In this document: one piece after another, positions 35,133 to 47,367 of the stretch
Numbering within the stretch: the stretch's first letter is position 1
Layout: every line of letters begins with the position of its first letter
Source: Unio delphinus
Lineage: Eukaryota > Mollusca > Bivalvia > Unionida > Unionidae
DNA length: 64,000 nt
Assembly (NCBI GenBank): GCA_029339505.1
Contig: JAQISU010000132.1
Span: forward strand, 8,161,001 to 8,225,000
Reading direction: 5' to 3'
Made by a program: the position numbers and the translations under genes
Notes under the pieces: model-generated
What the model saw: the letters and a program-made list of their open reading frames with translations, nothing else
What the model was told of the DNA's origin: nothing
Database searches by the model: none

Positions 35133-36240
35133 ATGTCATCCCTTAAGGATTTGGTCGCTTTACGCAAATAGTTTGGGTATGAGGGCGAAAGTTTAAGGAC
35201 ATTTATTCAAGAAGAACAAGCTAGGGAAAGGGACCAGAGGGAAAAAGAAAGGGAAGCTAAAAGGGAGTTGATATAACTAGAGAAACAGAACGAAAGGGAT
35301 GCAGAAGAAAGAAAAATGGCTTTTGATTGGGAAAGGATAGAATTAGAGAAGGGAAAGATGATAGAAATAGAAACACATGCCGAAAGAGAAAGAATAGAAT
35401 GGGAAAGGGAAGTAGAGAGGGAAAAGATAGAAATGGAAAAACAGGCAAAGTTAGAAGCTTTATAGATAGAAGAAATATTAGAACAACGAGATCATGAACA
35501 TAAAGCAGAGTTAGCAACAGCTAGAAAAGGAGAAACCGATTCTGCTTCTACCAAATTAAAGGGTCCTAAAAAATTTTGACGATGAACAAGATAACAAGGA
35601 TAGCTATCTTCATCGGTTTGAGCGATTTGCCGAGAACCATAAGTGGAGTCGAAATGACTGGGCACTGCACCTTAGTGCATTATTAAAAGGTGAAGCACAG
35701 GGTGTGTACTCACGACTACCTATAAACGATGTGTTTAATTAGGACATCTTAAAGGAAGCACTTCTATAAAATGTACAAACTCAATGAACAGGGAATCCGT
35801 GAAAAAAACTCAGGTATAGCAAGCCCGAGAAGGGAGAAACCTTTGGTCAGTTCATCGTTAGAATAACGAACTACTTTCAGCGGTGGATTGACTGCGGCAA
35901 AGCAGTGAAAACGTTCGAAGGGTTGACTGATTTCTTGGTCAGAGATCAATTGCTAAATACAGTTGGTCGGGAACTGAGTCAGTTTCTGAAAGAGAAAGTC
36001 TTCTCAAACGTACAAGATATGGCTAAGCAGGCCGATTTCTTTGCCGATGCTCATGGGGGAACCTAGTACGTGGTTTCAAAAGATTTTAGGTCTGGAAACC
36101 AGTCTACGAGACCAATGCCTAGGGAGCTTATGAAGTCAGCTGAAGCAATTAGGTGAGTAAGGGATACAGGTCGTTAGGTTATACAATGTTACATATGTAA
36201 GGAATATGGTCATGTTCAAGCCAAATGCCCTAACAGAATT
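35133..36240 (+). pseudogene. gag of a Ty3/gypsy retrotransposon, broken
   Basis: From ATG 35,133 (MSSLKDLVALRK) the first third is a long charged coiled coil (about 35,180-35,520), rich in Glu, Arg and Lys. After a frame change at about 35,577 comes the capsid-like part: YLHRFERFAENHKW, LSALLKGEAQGVY, FGQFIVRITNYFQRWI, DQLLNTVGRELSQFLKEK. It ends with a CCHC zinc knuckle, C-x2-C-x4-H-x4-C (CYICKEYGHVQAKC, 36,187-36,228), the RNA-binding signature of nucleocapsids. Stops interrupt it at several places (35,169, 35,274, 35,463 and others). Gag would form the particle shell around the RNA. Confidence 0.88.
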
Positions 36241-36389
36241 GGACTTATAGATAAGGTAGCCGCGGCTATACAGAGTAAATGTATATCTGATAATCTTGAG
36301 CAGGTAGAACAAAGTATTCATTCACTTGGCACGTGTCTTTTCTCCGAAGCGCGAGTACAAACCGAGAGAGGTTTCGTGAATGGACGATA

Positions 36390-36830
36390 GGTAGTAACAT
36401 CACAGGACACTGGTTGCACGGGTGTAGTGATAAATCGTTGTCTCGTGCAGAATGACCAAATGCTCGAGTGGGAGTCCCCGTGTATGTTACTCAATCAGAC
36501 GATCGTTCGCATTCCCGTAGCGAGGATTACTGTAGAAACACCTTTCCTAAACCGAACCTTTGATGTAATTCGTATGGAAGACCCTATTTGTACGATCTGA
36601 AGATCGGTAATGTTGAAGGTTACCGTCTTACAACCAGGGCAGATGTTAAGATACATTTCGTCCAGGCAGTCGAAACGCGAACTCAAACCCGACGAGATAA
36701 AAATCTTTTTCAGAAATTAATAGTCCCTGAACCGATCTCTCGAATTTCGAGTGACGAGTTCAAACGAGAACAAGAAAGTGACGAAATCTATCAAAAGTAT
36801 TGTTGAGAATATCGCGTCCGGCGCAATTAA
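36390..36830 (+). pseudogene. retroviral-type aspartic protease region, broken
   Basis: SQDTGCTGVVINRCLV at about 36,399-36,445 holds DTG, the catalytic triplet of retropepsins (more often DSG or DTG followed by a small residue). It is followed by beta-strand-like VRIPVARITVETPFL and DVIRM. A stop precedes the next readable part (VEGYRLTTRADVKIHFVQAVETR, 36,588-36,806), which links protease to the following domain. No reverse transcriptase or RNase H fits between this and the integrase, which starts about 60 bases on. Confidence 0.7.
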
Positions 36831-36879
36831 ACACTGCAAGGGTGGGGGCAGCTCGAGATTTGTTCGTGAGCTAATTCAT

Positions 36880-37960
36880 AGGGATTGTATCACTCCGGAG
36901 GGTAAGAGGTATTGGCAAATGGTCGTACCCGAGAGATATAGATCTCAATTACTTAGGGTGGCACATGAGTCCAGCATGGCAGGACACCTAGGTGAGGCGA
37001 AGTCCACCAGCAGAGTAGTTTTTGGCCTGGTGGTAATGGTGATGTCACACGTTTCTGTAGGTCGTGTGACGTATATCAGAAAACCCTGTGTAAGGGAAGG
37101 GTCACAATGGTCCCCTTAGGACAGATGCCATTAATAAATTCGTTGTTTGAAAGAGTGGCGGTAGATATTGTAGGACCAATACAACCAGTTACCGAAAGAA
37201 ATAAACGGTATATCCTTACACTTGTTGATTCCGCAACAAGATATCCCAAAGTAGAAGTGTTACCAACTATTGAAACGGAAAGGGTGGCTGGCAGTAGGGT
37301 AGGGGTGCCAGAAGAAATCCTTACGGTTTATGGTGCCCAATGCAAATCTGACCTTATATGTGAAATAAGTAGGCTGTTGTCTATCAAACAGCTAACACTA
37401 CCCCATACCATCCGATGTGCAATGGACTGGTAGAGAAGTTTAATGGTACTCTGAAACACATGCTTCGAAAAATGTGTACGGAACGTCCGCAAGACTGAGA
37501 TCGCGGTTCTATTCTCTTACCGTCAAGTATAGTAAGAAAGCTTAGGGTTTACACCTTTATAATTGATGTACGGAAGAACAGTTCTAGGTCCGATGCGGAT
37601 ACTGCGAGAATTATGGACAGCTGACGTAGCGAACTAGGAAGTAAACACTAATTACCAGTACATGTTAGATATACGAGAATAAAACCTACAAACTACATGC
37701 TAGATGGCTCGTGGTGAATTATTGAAATCGGGACGCAGATATGCCAAGTAGTATAACCGTTAAGCGCGAAATTGGAATTTTCATGTCGGAGATCAGATTA
37801 TAATGCTTCTTCCTTCTAGCTCAAATAAGCTACTTGTCCAGTGGAAAGGTCCCTACGAAGTTAAAGAGGTCAAAGGTGACATGGACTATAAAATTGACAT
37901 AGACGGTAATATAAAGACATTCCATGCAAACATGATTAAGTTGTACATCAAGAGACAGAG
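36880..37960 (+). pseudogene. Ty3/gypsy integrase with GPY/F module, broken
   Basis: The N-terminal HHCC zinc finger is visible as VAHESSMAGHLGE (36,958 on) and, in a shifted frame, FCRSCDVYQK near 37,048. The core starts with FERVAVDIVGPIQPV (first catalytic Asp), LTLVDSATRYP, then EEILTVYGAQCKSDL, where the second catalytic Asp is replaced by Val. After another frame change, CNGLVEKFNGTLKHML carries the catalytic Glu (about 37,430). The C-terminal end has LLVQWKGPYEVKEV (37,824 on), a GPY/F module, and FHANMIKLYIKRQ. Integrases of this type insert the cDNA. Frameshifts, stops and the Asp to Val change make it dead. Confidence 0.9.
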
Positions 37961-38215
37961 CGTCAATGTAGAAAAAGGGGTATTAAATGTCGTTTGCACG
38001 ACAGTCATAGACGACGACGTTATAAACTCAGACATCGAGGTTCCCCTTGAATGTCCCCTGGATGCTACGAGGGAAGGGGTAGATAAAGCCAGTGTGAGTG
38101 TGGAGTTGACCAAAGATCAGCGTCAATAAATTAATGCGCTTTTGGTTAAATATTTGGACGTATTCACCAACAGACCAGGTTGTACAGCCTTGGTAGACCT
38201 TAAAATTAGGTCTTA
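37961..38215 (+). pseudogene. start of reverse transcriptase region, truncated
   Basis: Directly after the integrase tail and a short acidic linker, the frame gives ELTKDQRQ, a stop, then INALLVKYLDVFTNRPG and LVDLKIR. A run of the type 'DQR...I..LL..Y.DVFT..PG' is the sequence that introduces the reverse transcriptase of Ty3/gypsy elements. Nothing of fingers, palm or RNase H follows; homology stops at about 38.2 kb. So this element has integrase upstream of reverse transcriptase. Confidence 0.7.
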
Positions 38216-39716
38216 GCCGTCATTGTTTTCCATCGCATATTTCGCCAAAGTTGAGTGATGCTTTTAATGACTTCTTTTTGCAGATGACATCTAAGCTCGA
38301 ACACTGAGGCTGGCATAACGCAGGGCAATAACCTTATTTCCACAGCGTGAACCAACTTCGGACTCACATTCTTTACCAGTAAGTACAAAATACTGCATCA
38401 ACCAGGTCCTGAAGAAGATTATCTGGAACAATACATCACTTTTAAAATGCCAAAAGCTAACACATGTGGACAAACAGCATTTTATCAGGAAATAATGTTG
38501 CATGCAGTTGGGAAACGTGCTCTTTGCAAATCCAGGAACACCTATTCCGAAACTGACTGTCAGAAACATGTACATACATGTCCCCATTGCACAAAAACAC
38601 ATCGTAGTCGCGGATCGGACTGATCAGCTATATTCGGAACTATCATCATTGACACCTTTGGACGAAATAAACATTATCTAAAGCAGTATATCTAGATACC
38701 AGGGTTAACATGTCGTCATCGTTGAGTTGTTCCCCTCTATTTTCCATGTCGTCTATCCCAACGTATTCTTCTGTGGATATATGAGCCTGGTTAGGAGCGG
38801 TTCTTATTTGATCTCTGAGCTTAATTAAGGGCATGACATTTCCATTATCAATACATCCGATAGTAGTTGTTAGTGCCGTATGATATTCGCACATATCTAA
38901 AACAGGTTGAGATTACAATTAGTCACTGACTCCCACGCTGTCGTTACTATTGGTATTGCCTGCCCAATATTCTTTTTTAATCTCGCTTTGCTCAGCACTG
39001 TCAATGCAATGTAAAACGAGTTGTTTCCATTAGTAAGTCTCGAATAGACCTATTAGTGCAATGCTCATTCGCGGACACTTTGAGGTTGAATTTGTCGGAA
39101 ATGAAGTGTAGTTTTACGTTCCGTAATTGAATGTTCCCTTATGAGTGGTATGCAGCGTTGTATACAATTAAGATGAATTTGCGTTGCAGCCCTTGATCTG
39201 TCTATCGAGTTCATTTAACCATTCGATGAACTTTCTGACGTCATGCAAGCTTTGCGGCTGCGTCTGTATCATACCTATTTGTTTGTGTTATAGGTTTTGT
39301 CTAAACACCTAGGTTTTTTAAATTTAGTGATGAGAAATGGTTTGATATTGACTTATAATTGTAAAAAAGATGATGCAGCTAAAATATTGTTGGCATACAT
39401 CTTAGATCATAAAGTCCTGGTTGATTTTTTTGTGTATGCTGACAAATCTTATTTTTATGCTGGCAAGTATCTATACTCGTCTAATCTAGCTGGCGCCTTA
39501 ATATATGTAAGAAGTACAACAAATACAAAATGTTATCTCACAGTTAAATGCGTTATGGTAAACTGATAAATGTAATCAGTTTTATAAGCTGTTGTTCACA
39601 GCTGTTGTAGCATCTAATAAGTTCACAATCGACATCCCCATTTTATTCTGAAATGTAGCCATATACTGTCCACAGCTTACATTAATGAACTGTACATGTA
39701 CATACACATTTTGTAT
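38216..39716. other. non-coding stretch
   Basis: No recognised gene. The minus-strand frame 38,646-38,894 (82 codons) and the plus-strand frame 39,297-39,566 (89 codons) carry no motif I know. Confidence 0.35.
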
Positions 39717-39968
39717 TTAAAGGAGACTAGAAACCAGCGGAAATTTACAATAATATTAAATACACTGCAGAGAAAAACATGATTCTGAAGCGTCGTGTGC
39801 GACCGTACTGCCAATATTGAGATATTGGCATATCTTCTAGGCGCTGAGTTTCCGTGACCTCGTATGCATATTTTCCGCGCCTATTCGGTTACTTTCGGAA
39901 AGTGACGTCATACTAGCGACTCCAGCATCCAGACCTACAGTTGCAAGGTTCATTTCATATAGAGTACC

Positions 39969-40200
39969 ATGCCGTTTTGCTTTGCTTACGGGTGTAATAG
40001 CATACATAGAAAAGGCTATGGAGTTCATTTTTTTTCTTTTTCCGAAAGATAAAGGCATAAAAAGTATGGATATATTATTTCAAGCGAGATGATTTCACAG
40101 CAACACCATATAGCACTCTGTGCTCATTACATTTCTCAAAGGAATGTTACCAGAGGGATCCTAAAAAACAGAACCTCTAGGATACACGAATGCTAAGCCT
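39969..40200 (+). pseudogene. THAP-domain protein remnant (N-terminal part)
   Basis: ATG 39,969 begins MPFCFAYGCNSIHRKGYGVHF: the C-x4-C half of a THAP C2CH zinc finger, placed at the protein start as in true THAP proteins. In shifted frames follow FPKDKG, then ERDDFTATPYSTLCSLHFSKECY with C-x2-H, the second half of the finger. THAP fingers bind specific DNA through major and minor groove contacts; in transposases they recognise element ends. Two frameshifts break the domain. No catalytic region is readable downstream, so the rest of the transposase is eroded or absent. Its place inside inverted ends points to a transposase rather than a host THAP gene. Confidence 0.8.
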
Positions 40201-40450
40201 AGACTATAAGTTGAAACTGTTCCAGACATACCATTGTATATTTTAAATCCTGGTAAAGAGTGTCAAATGTACGAGTTACGAAAATAGGCAGAAGGCCGAG
40301 TAAGTGCTAATAAAAAATATGACAGCCCGACACCTGATCGTGCAGATGAAATGAGTAAATGTTTTTTTCTTCTTCAAGATTACAATCTAAATAAAGTCAC
40401 CACTGTCCTATGTGTAATTGAGATCTGACTTTAATCAAATGGAAGCTTGC

Positions 40451-40480
40451 TAATAATAATAATAATAATAATAATAATAA
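40451..40480. repeat. (TAA)n microsatellite
   Basis: Ten TAA units inside the Kolobok-like element. Confidence 0.95.
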
Positions 40481-42329
40481 GATTATCAACCATTGACACC
40501 GTCGTGTTTCAAGAAAAACAATTTAATTGATTTTAAAAAAATATTTTAAAAATTATTTAAAAAACACAACCTTTCAGTCTATGCCTATTACACGCAAAAT
40601 GTATAAACGGAAATCTGTAGTGATTGAAACTGATATAAAAATGTCCCTTGGGCAGTTTAAATAGCAGCGATTAAAAGAAAAGAGATCCGATATAAAAATC
40701 AAAGTTTCACATTAACTGGCTGACAAGAGAAATTGGGGGAGGCGACTATTGACCCGCCCGTTTGCCCCAATGTGCAATTACTCTCTGTGATACGCATAAT
40801 TATCATACAGGACAAGACCTTTTTTCATATTCTGGTCTGCATAATAGTTAGAGGTTAGAATTAAGTACACAAACATAATGGCAGTTTAACACATTAACAA
40901 TTATTCCTTATCATTGGACTCATCTTGTGAAATGGACTGGTCCTCTGACATAATTCAAAGAAACCATGTGCCAGAGAGTGTATGTAAGCACCAGAAATTC
41001 ATTGGCAAATAAACGATGCCGAATTTTGTTGTAACTTCGAGGCCAAAGACTTCATTTTAAGAGTTCAAATCTGCAGTCAAACGTTACCGTACATGTATGT
41101 GGCCATTGTTTTCCCACATTTTATATCCCACCCTATTTCCTTTAGTTTAAGTGTTAAGATATGTAACACTGTTTATTGAATTAAATATTTATTTTGAATT
41201 AGTTTTTTAGGGGCACATAAACTGCGTCGTATTTTTTTTTTAATTTCTTCTTTTAATTTAATCACGGTAATGAAACTTTACATATATGGTAGAGGAATGT
41301 CAGGTGTTAACTGGCCGAGCTTTTCTTGGGGCGGAAATAGAGATTTTGTTTGCAGAGAAAATTACGCAGCCTTCATTGTGATAATTCATGAATTTTAAAC
41401 TAATTGGTGACAATTTTTTTTACAAGAAACACTTCTGTAGTAGTTAAAGAATCTGAAATTTACGTGAATAATGTTTAATCTTAAACTATTTACTGAAGAC
41501 AAAACTGTCCTGTGATATTAATTATTTCTTCACTACAATATTCACAAGTGATAAAATAGAATATGACATCTGTGGACTGCACACTTGATAAAACAATTAT
41601 ATATGGATTTTCTTCTTATGAGAAATGAAAATTGAGAGACATATTGAAATAATCCGGAGTTAACTGCGAAAAATCAAGAGAGATAATACGCCATAGGGAG
41701 GAAATACCTCCAAAATTGGAATTTATTTTCTTTCTTTCTTTTCCCGGCTTGAAAGTTAACATATATGAACTGTTCGGGTTTGTGGAATTTCAGTCAGGGC
41801 TAGTAAGTTTATTTAAATCATCAGCCCGGGGCCTGTGTTTAAAACATTTATTTCAGCACTGACCAGTACAGTACGTAATCTATTTTAACGAAGCATATAT
41901 ATACTTACAGATTTGTCATACGCTAACTGTAGCATGCATATAAAATACACTGTAATTGAATCATAGAAAGGAAGCTTCTTTATGTTGAAATTAATTACGT
42001 ATGATTTACTCCTCGCAGATTTATTTGTGGGGTGTTGTTTTTTTTGTGTGTGAAAAATTACTTCCGATGAAAACCGTTATCAATGGTCTTTCTCGCTTGC
42101 CATGTTTCTGTTTGTATACGAGGACTGGCTAGTGTGACGTCACGAGACCACGTGATCTGTCGTCTCATTAAAACTCGGAAATACTCGGCAATTTACGGAA
42201 TCATTGTATCTTCTTCGGAATATAATCAATATCCGCACACGATATTATTTTTTTAATCATTAATTTGAATTAGAATTTGTAAAGAATTACATTTGTAAAA
42301 TAAAAATTTTCATTTCAAGTCTCCTTTAA

Positions 42330-44380
42330 ACTGTGATTGTTAAATACGATTGGTAAACATTAAAGCGGCATAACGACACACGTAATTTATTAACTGTTTT
42401 TTCAAAACGCTTAGACAATTTGATCTCAGTGTGTTTGTTTATTAACACCTTTGTCAGCGACTTGCTAAATGGCTAAATCGCTCACAGGGAGTAAATGCGG
42501 TGTCGGCTAAATATGTTCTGGAACCAAGTTTGGGAAATGAATGTGGGTTCATTGGTCATGAAAATCATGGATGGTTTCCAAAACGAAATCAATTATATTA
42601 TATTTTTATGATCACAAGAGATTTGAAATCTGAGCAAATTTTTGTCATAACAATCACAGCTAAACCAGAGCAAAGTAAATGAAAGAGACACATTTCAAAA
42701 CAATGTTTTATATTACTAACAACTAAATTGTTCTCTTATAAGTTGTTTTTGGACTCTGTTGGTAAATGTTTGATAACGACTTTGGAGGTAATCTACAAAA
42801 GCTCCTAAACTCATAAAGCTCTGCTTATAGTCTCAAAATACATCCCTATTTGTTTTTATGCTTATTTCAGATTTTTCAGTTAAAACAACCATAAATTAAA
42901 TAATTTGGTTCTTAAAACTGGGCCACTTAATTTATAGATTTATAATTTCGAACCGTATTATGACCAGGGGAACTGCATGGTTCATCTCAAGCATATTTGT
43001 TTAGTGTAAAAGTCTACGTTGCTTGTTCCTTACTTCCAGTTTCTGGACAAGTTTATTTTCATCAAAGAGGTAGATGCAAAACTATATGTTTATGTACACA
43101 AAATGTATATAATATGTCATTTACGTCTGACATTTACAATGTCAAATCATGGAAAAGAACGCGTTTGCAAAGTTGCATTTCTCATGGATTTAACAAGTAA
43201 TTTTATTTATATGTGTACAAAGTCCTATAACTCTCAACCTTATTGTAATTTGTTGAATTATATGGCAGTAACCAAACACAATTAACTATGTCACTCAGCT
43301 GTCAGAGGAGAAAATACTCACCCATAGTATACATAACATGACACAGTGATAGTAAAAAAGTACATTAAGCACATAAACCAAAGACAATGACAACGCTAGG
43401 GCATTCCTACTCAGTGATGGGTTAGAAGTTATAAATCAATGAATTTAATGACTATGTGGATTTGTATCACAACAACTATTTCCTTATTGAAATCGGTAAT
43501 GGAGGGGGGGGGGGGGCAAAATTATACCAGCAGCTGTAAAACCTAAATTTTATACCAAACATTTAACAAGACAGATAAATCAATAGGAAGACGGATGCAT
43601 AGAAAATCAAGAGAAAAGAAAAATATTACAAAAATGATGAAATACACATACTATTTATTATTAAATATTATATGACTGAAATGGAGTAAATTGTACATAA
43701 CTTTTTAATAATGATATATGCTTATGAAAAACACCAGAAAAGTTTTTAGCAACTGATGGGTGTTTTTGTTTAATGTAAAATGAAAATGTCGTTTCTGCTT
43801 TAGTTGAAAAAACAATGCCAATGGAATGCTTCTTTGTTTATAAAGCAATTTTTGTTTTAGCATAAAAGATCTCTCTTTTATAGGTCTTGTTATGGCTATT
43901 GGAAATCCTCTTGAAGAAGGAAGTTCAAAAGTCCCCTGGTAAAATATTAGTGACTGATACCCTCGGGTGAATAAATTATGTAACTGATACCTTAAATTAC
44001 TTTGTATTGTATATTCAAATTGTAACCTCAGTGGTCGCAATGTCCTAGACCCGACTGACTTGAATGATTGATTCATCGATCAGATATAGAACATATTTCC
44101 CAACTTCATATTTTCTTCTGTGTACATGGTCAGCTTGATGTCCGTCTGATACTTGTTGGGCTGTGTAGACCTGAACAAATTTAGTCAGTATTTTTGAATG
44201 AAATTTCTTTATTCTAAACTAAATTAGGCAAGTTTTTGAATGATTGTTTCACTGTCACAATATAAGAAATTAATATTAAAAATAATACTGCTCAAATTAA
44301 AATGCAATTTAGTTGGAAAATTAACAATCAAGATCCTTTTCTTAACTTGAACCCCATGTTGTATCACTTTTACAAGTCTT
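42330..44380. other. non-coding stretch, few repeats
   Basis: No clear gene. A run of about 13 G lies at 43,504-43,516. The minus-strand frame 43,705-44,076 (123 codons) is long for this base composition but shows no domain, so I do not call it a gene. Confidence 0.4.
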
Positions 44381-44384
44381 TGGC

Positions 44385-44632
44385 GGACCGCTCTGGTGGC
44401 CTAATGGTTAGATGATTTGCTTTGGATGGGGAAGGTCGTAAGTTTGATTCCGAGCTGAGTCATACCAAAGACTATAAAATGGTATTGCCTGGCACTCAGC
44501 GGAAGAGGCAAGTTTTGGGACTTGATGGCCTGTTGACAGAATAATGCTACTGGGTGGGCGCGATCATGCTACAGTTTGCAGTGTTAGGATTCTCTATAAA
44601 CTGCCACACTGCAGACATAAGGATTGCAATTT
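44385..44632 (+). mobile_element. tRNA-derived SINE, same family as 18.24 kb
   Basis: Head with box A TGGCCTAATGGTTAG (44,397-44,411) and box B GTTTGATTCC (44,442-44,451). The tail has GGCCTGTTGACAGAATAATG, CGATCATGCTACAGT and CTATAAACTGCCACACTGCAGA, in the same order as the minus-strand copy at 18,240-18,492. The two copies differ enough to be old. Confidence 0.85.
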
Positions 44633-45370
44633 TAATATGATTGGATATTTCTCATAATCTATCTTGTATTATATCTTGACTAGATAAACCTATTTACCAA
44701 GTTTGAGAAAATCACACAAACACGCCGTCTGTGAGATACAAGATCACCTAATTTATAGCAAACTTCATGATGATTTAAACATTAAATCCAAATTTGATTA
44801 GAAATACTCTTTTGCAAGTCATAAGAAGCTTAGCTAATCGGATGCTAGATCATTTCATTGCTATATAATTTGACCTTTTTCTTAATAAAACTCACTTGAC
44901 ATCATCATGGTGTTAGCCCATTTGTCAATATTTATCAAATTCAGATCATATATAAAGTGTTTACAAACTTATGCAACTAGTTGCCACTTAATTTGAGATC
45001 TCATAATATAAGCTTATATTCCAAGTTTAGTAAAACTTAAAAACATGTAAAAATATGACCTTTCGAGAAAGAACTGGTTCAGCCAGATGCAACATCAAAT
45101 ATTTACTATGAATATATATATAAATCTTACTAAATTGTTGAGATCTCAATGATATAAACCTGTACTACAAGTTTTATAGAAACGAAAAATTGCTTTAACA
45201 AGCTCCGCTAATTGGTAACAAGCTCAATTAATCGGTTGCAACATCACCGAATTAATATGTTTCGATTTTAGTCATTGTTGAATTAGTCTGAAATCTTGAA
45301 CAAAGCTCATATTCCATGGTGTAATTAAAATTAGATCAAGCATATGGATGACAGAGTGATACAAATGTAA
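44633..45370. repeat. degenerate repeat array
   Basis: Loosely repeated phrases recur at 150-300-bp intervals: GAGATCTCA(A/T)...ATATAA..C..., then TA(T/C)..CAAGTTT.(G/A)..AAA. Clear instances lie near 44,699, 45,018 and 45,165. Unit borders cannot be set by eye. Confidence 0.4.
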
Positions 45371-47360
45371 TTTTTAAATGATGTAAGGATGAAGGCTTTT
45401 ACAGGACAAAAACGTAAAGACACTTAACCTTATGGCCTGAGGAGTTAAACTTAAGTCAAAAAGGTAAAATTGACATTTTACAGTAGCTTTATCCTCTTGA
45501 ACACAGATGTTATGGACTTTTTCGTCCATGTATGTAAGACGCTTAATTAGGGCTGCATCCCCATGTGAATGTTCCAGATTACACTCTCAGAATTAGGTTA
45601 ATGAATGTATACCGGCAGAAAACATGAACTTTACAATACAGAATTGGCATAATACTTATCATAATTAAATGTGAGATTCAAGAAAGATTACATTAGATTT
45701 TCATTAATTCTTGTTAAGTCAACTTTCTAAACTAGCTGACTAAACACTGTTTTAAAATAAGTGAACTTTTAATATTTAAAATTGAAAGTTATTTCAACAG
45801 CAATACAAACAATGATATTTTCAATATTTCATTCTTTAATAAATGATGGGACTCTTTACATATAAGTTACATTTTTCTGTCTTTAAAAAAGTTTATTTAC
45901 AAAAACGAAAATATTTGTTTTACTGAGTCCAAAAGTTCCGGAATAAGGAAAAAAGGCCCAATTTAATAACGATGCATTCCCACAGCAGGTTTTACATGAT
46001 CACCCTTGTAAGACTAATAAATAATATTTATACTATATTTAATGAGTTTCCAATCACTTTATGCTATATCACAAAGTTTCACACACATCAGTTTTATAAA
46101 ATATGAGAAATATCATTGTAACACCTGTTAAAATTTAAGTACAATATTTCTTCAATATAATCAAAGCTAGATAAAAATAAAATGACATTTTGGCAGAATT
46201 CAAATTTGATACTATTCACTTCCTGAGTGTTCAATTATTGCAGACATTTTCTTTCATTAACTCATCATATATCAATACAAGTTATTGGCACATTTTAGTT
46301 TAAACATTAACTCTTTATATCTGCATGCTTGCAATTTAATATAATTCTTTCAAGGTAAGATTCTTCAGAGCAAACAATTTGAAATGTTCACTGGTGCTGT
46401 TATAACTATCAGATTCAAGTTAAACATGACCTTATTTAAAAAAGAGAGTTGAACAAAAGTATGTATATGTTTCTTATCAAAGAAAATGTCTTCCTTAAAG
46501 GTATATTTTGTTACAAAACAAGGTGTCTTGTTTAACAAATGCCCATTAATTTGGCTGTAGTGTCTCATGAGAAATACCTTAGTAAACAGAGTTTTGTTTG
46601 GATAAAATGAATGTCTTTAGTGATCACCAGACAGGGAAGAAAACTAATGATGGTCTTGAATTTATTCCTTTTTTAAATCTTTGCTTTGAACTGTAAAATA
46701 AAACACTATCTTTTTATTATCTTCTTCCATTATAATCTGAATCTGATTTATGTTCAAAACTTGCTGTTGTTTTATATTAATCAGAGAGAACATATATAAA
46801 ACAAAACTTTTCAGTGCCGTCAAATAGAAAGATTTTAAAGATAAAAACAATATCTACTGGTTTAGGAGTTAATCTACTAATCACAATATGTACATCTACT
46901 TGTGTGAAATCCTTTATCATATGTAATGCGAAAAATATACCTTCATAAATTTTACATTTAAATTTGATAACATGTAATCGATACTCATATGGTCAATTTT
47001 AAAAAATAAATGGACAAAACTATGTCAAATGTAATACTAATTCATACTGAGTATACTCTTTGAGTAGATTTTGGCTCCATTTACTGGATACAAATATCTG
47101 ATTACGTAGGGAATAGTTAAAAAATTGTGCCTAGTATATAATTTAACATAATACAACTAAGTACTCTTATTAATATTCTGTATTTTTAAAGCTATTGACT
47201 TTACAAACATCAGCAGAAAATAATTTTGAATCAATACACACCTTTCATGAAATCATTTTCAGAAGTGTTCTGCATAAAGAATATTCCTTTGCTTCTCTTC
47301 AGACTTTGGAAATATCAGCTGAACTTCTCTGGTAGCAAGAAAATTGACCTTATGCATTCT
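45371..47360. other. AT-rich stretch, possibly 3' UTR
   Basis: No mobile element or gene is recognised. If the candidate terminal exon at 47.36-47.44 kb is real, this would be its 3' untranslated region on the minus strand. Confidence 0.3.
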
Positions 47361-47367
47361 GCTCTAA

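Larger units (their letters stand above)
39717..42329 (+). mobile_element. Kolobok-like DNA transposon (THAP, TTAA target)
   Basis: Inverted ends AGGAGACTAGAAAC (39,721 on) and, on the other strand, AGGAGACTTGAAAT (from 42,325) lie just inside TTAA on both sides (39,717-39,720 and 42,326-42,329). Subterminal regions also match in inverted order: GTGACGTCATACTAGC near 39,901 and, reversed, GTGACGTCACACTAGC near 42,133-42,148. A THAP-type zinc finger remnant sits near the left end. TTAA target duplication with a THAP transposase is the signature of the Kolobok superfamily; piggyBac also uses TTAA but has no THAP domain. Body length is 2,605 bp. Confidence 0.8.

Noticed and set aside
39969..40200. 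Host THAP-family gene
   Set aside because: The domain is frameshifted and lies inside matching inverted ends flanked by TTAA, so a transposon origin is simpler.
43705..44076. 123-codon minus-strand frame as a gene
   Set aside because: No domain, basic low-complexity make-up, and no splice or promoter support; may simply lie in an untranslated region.
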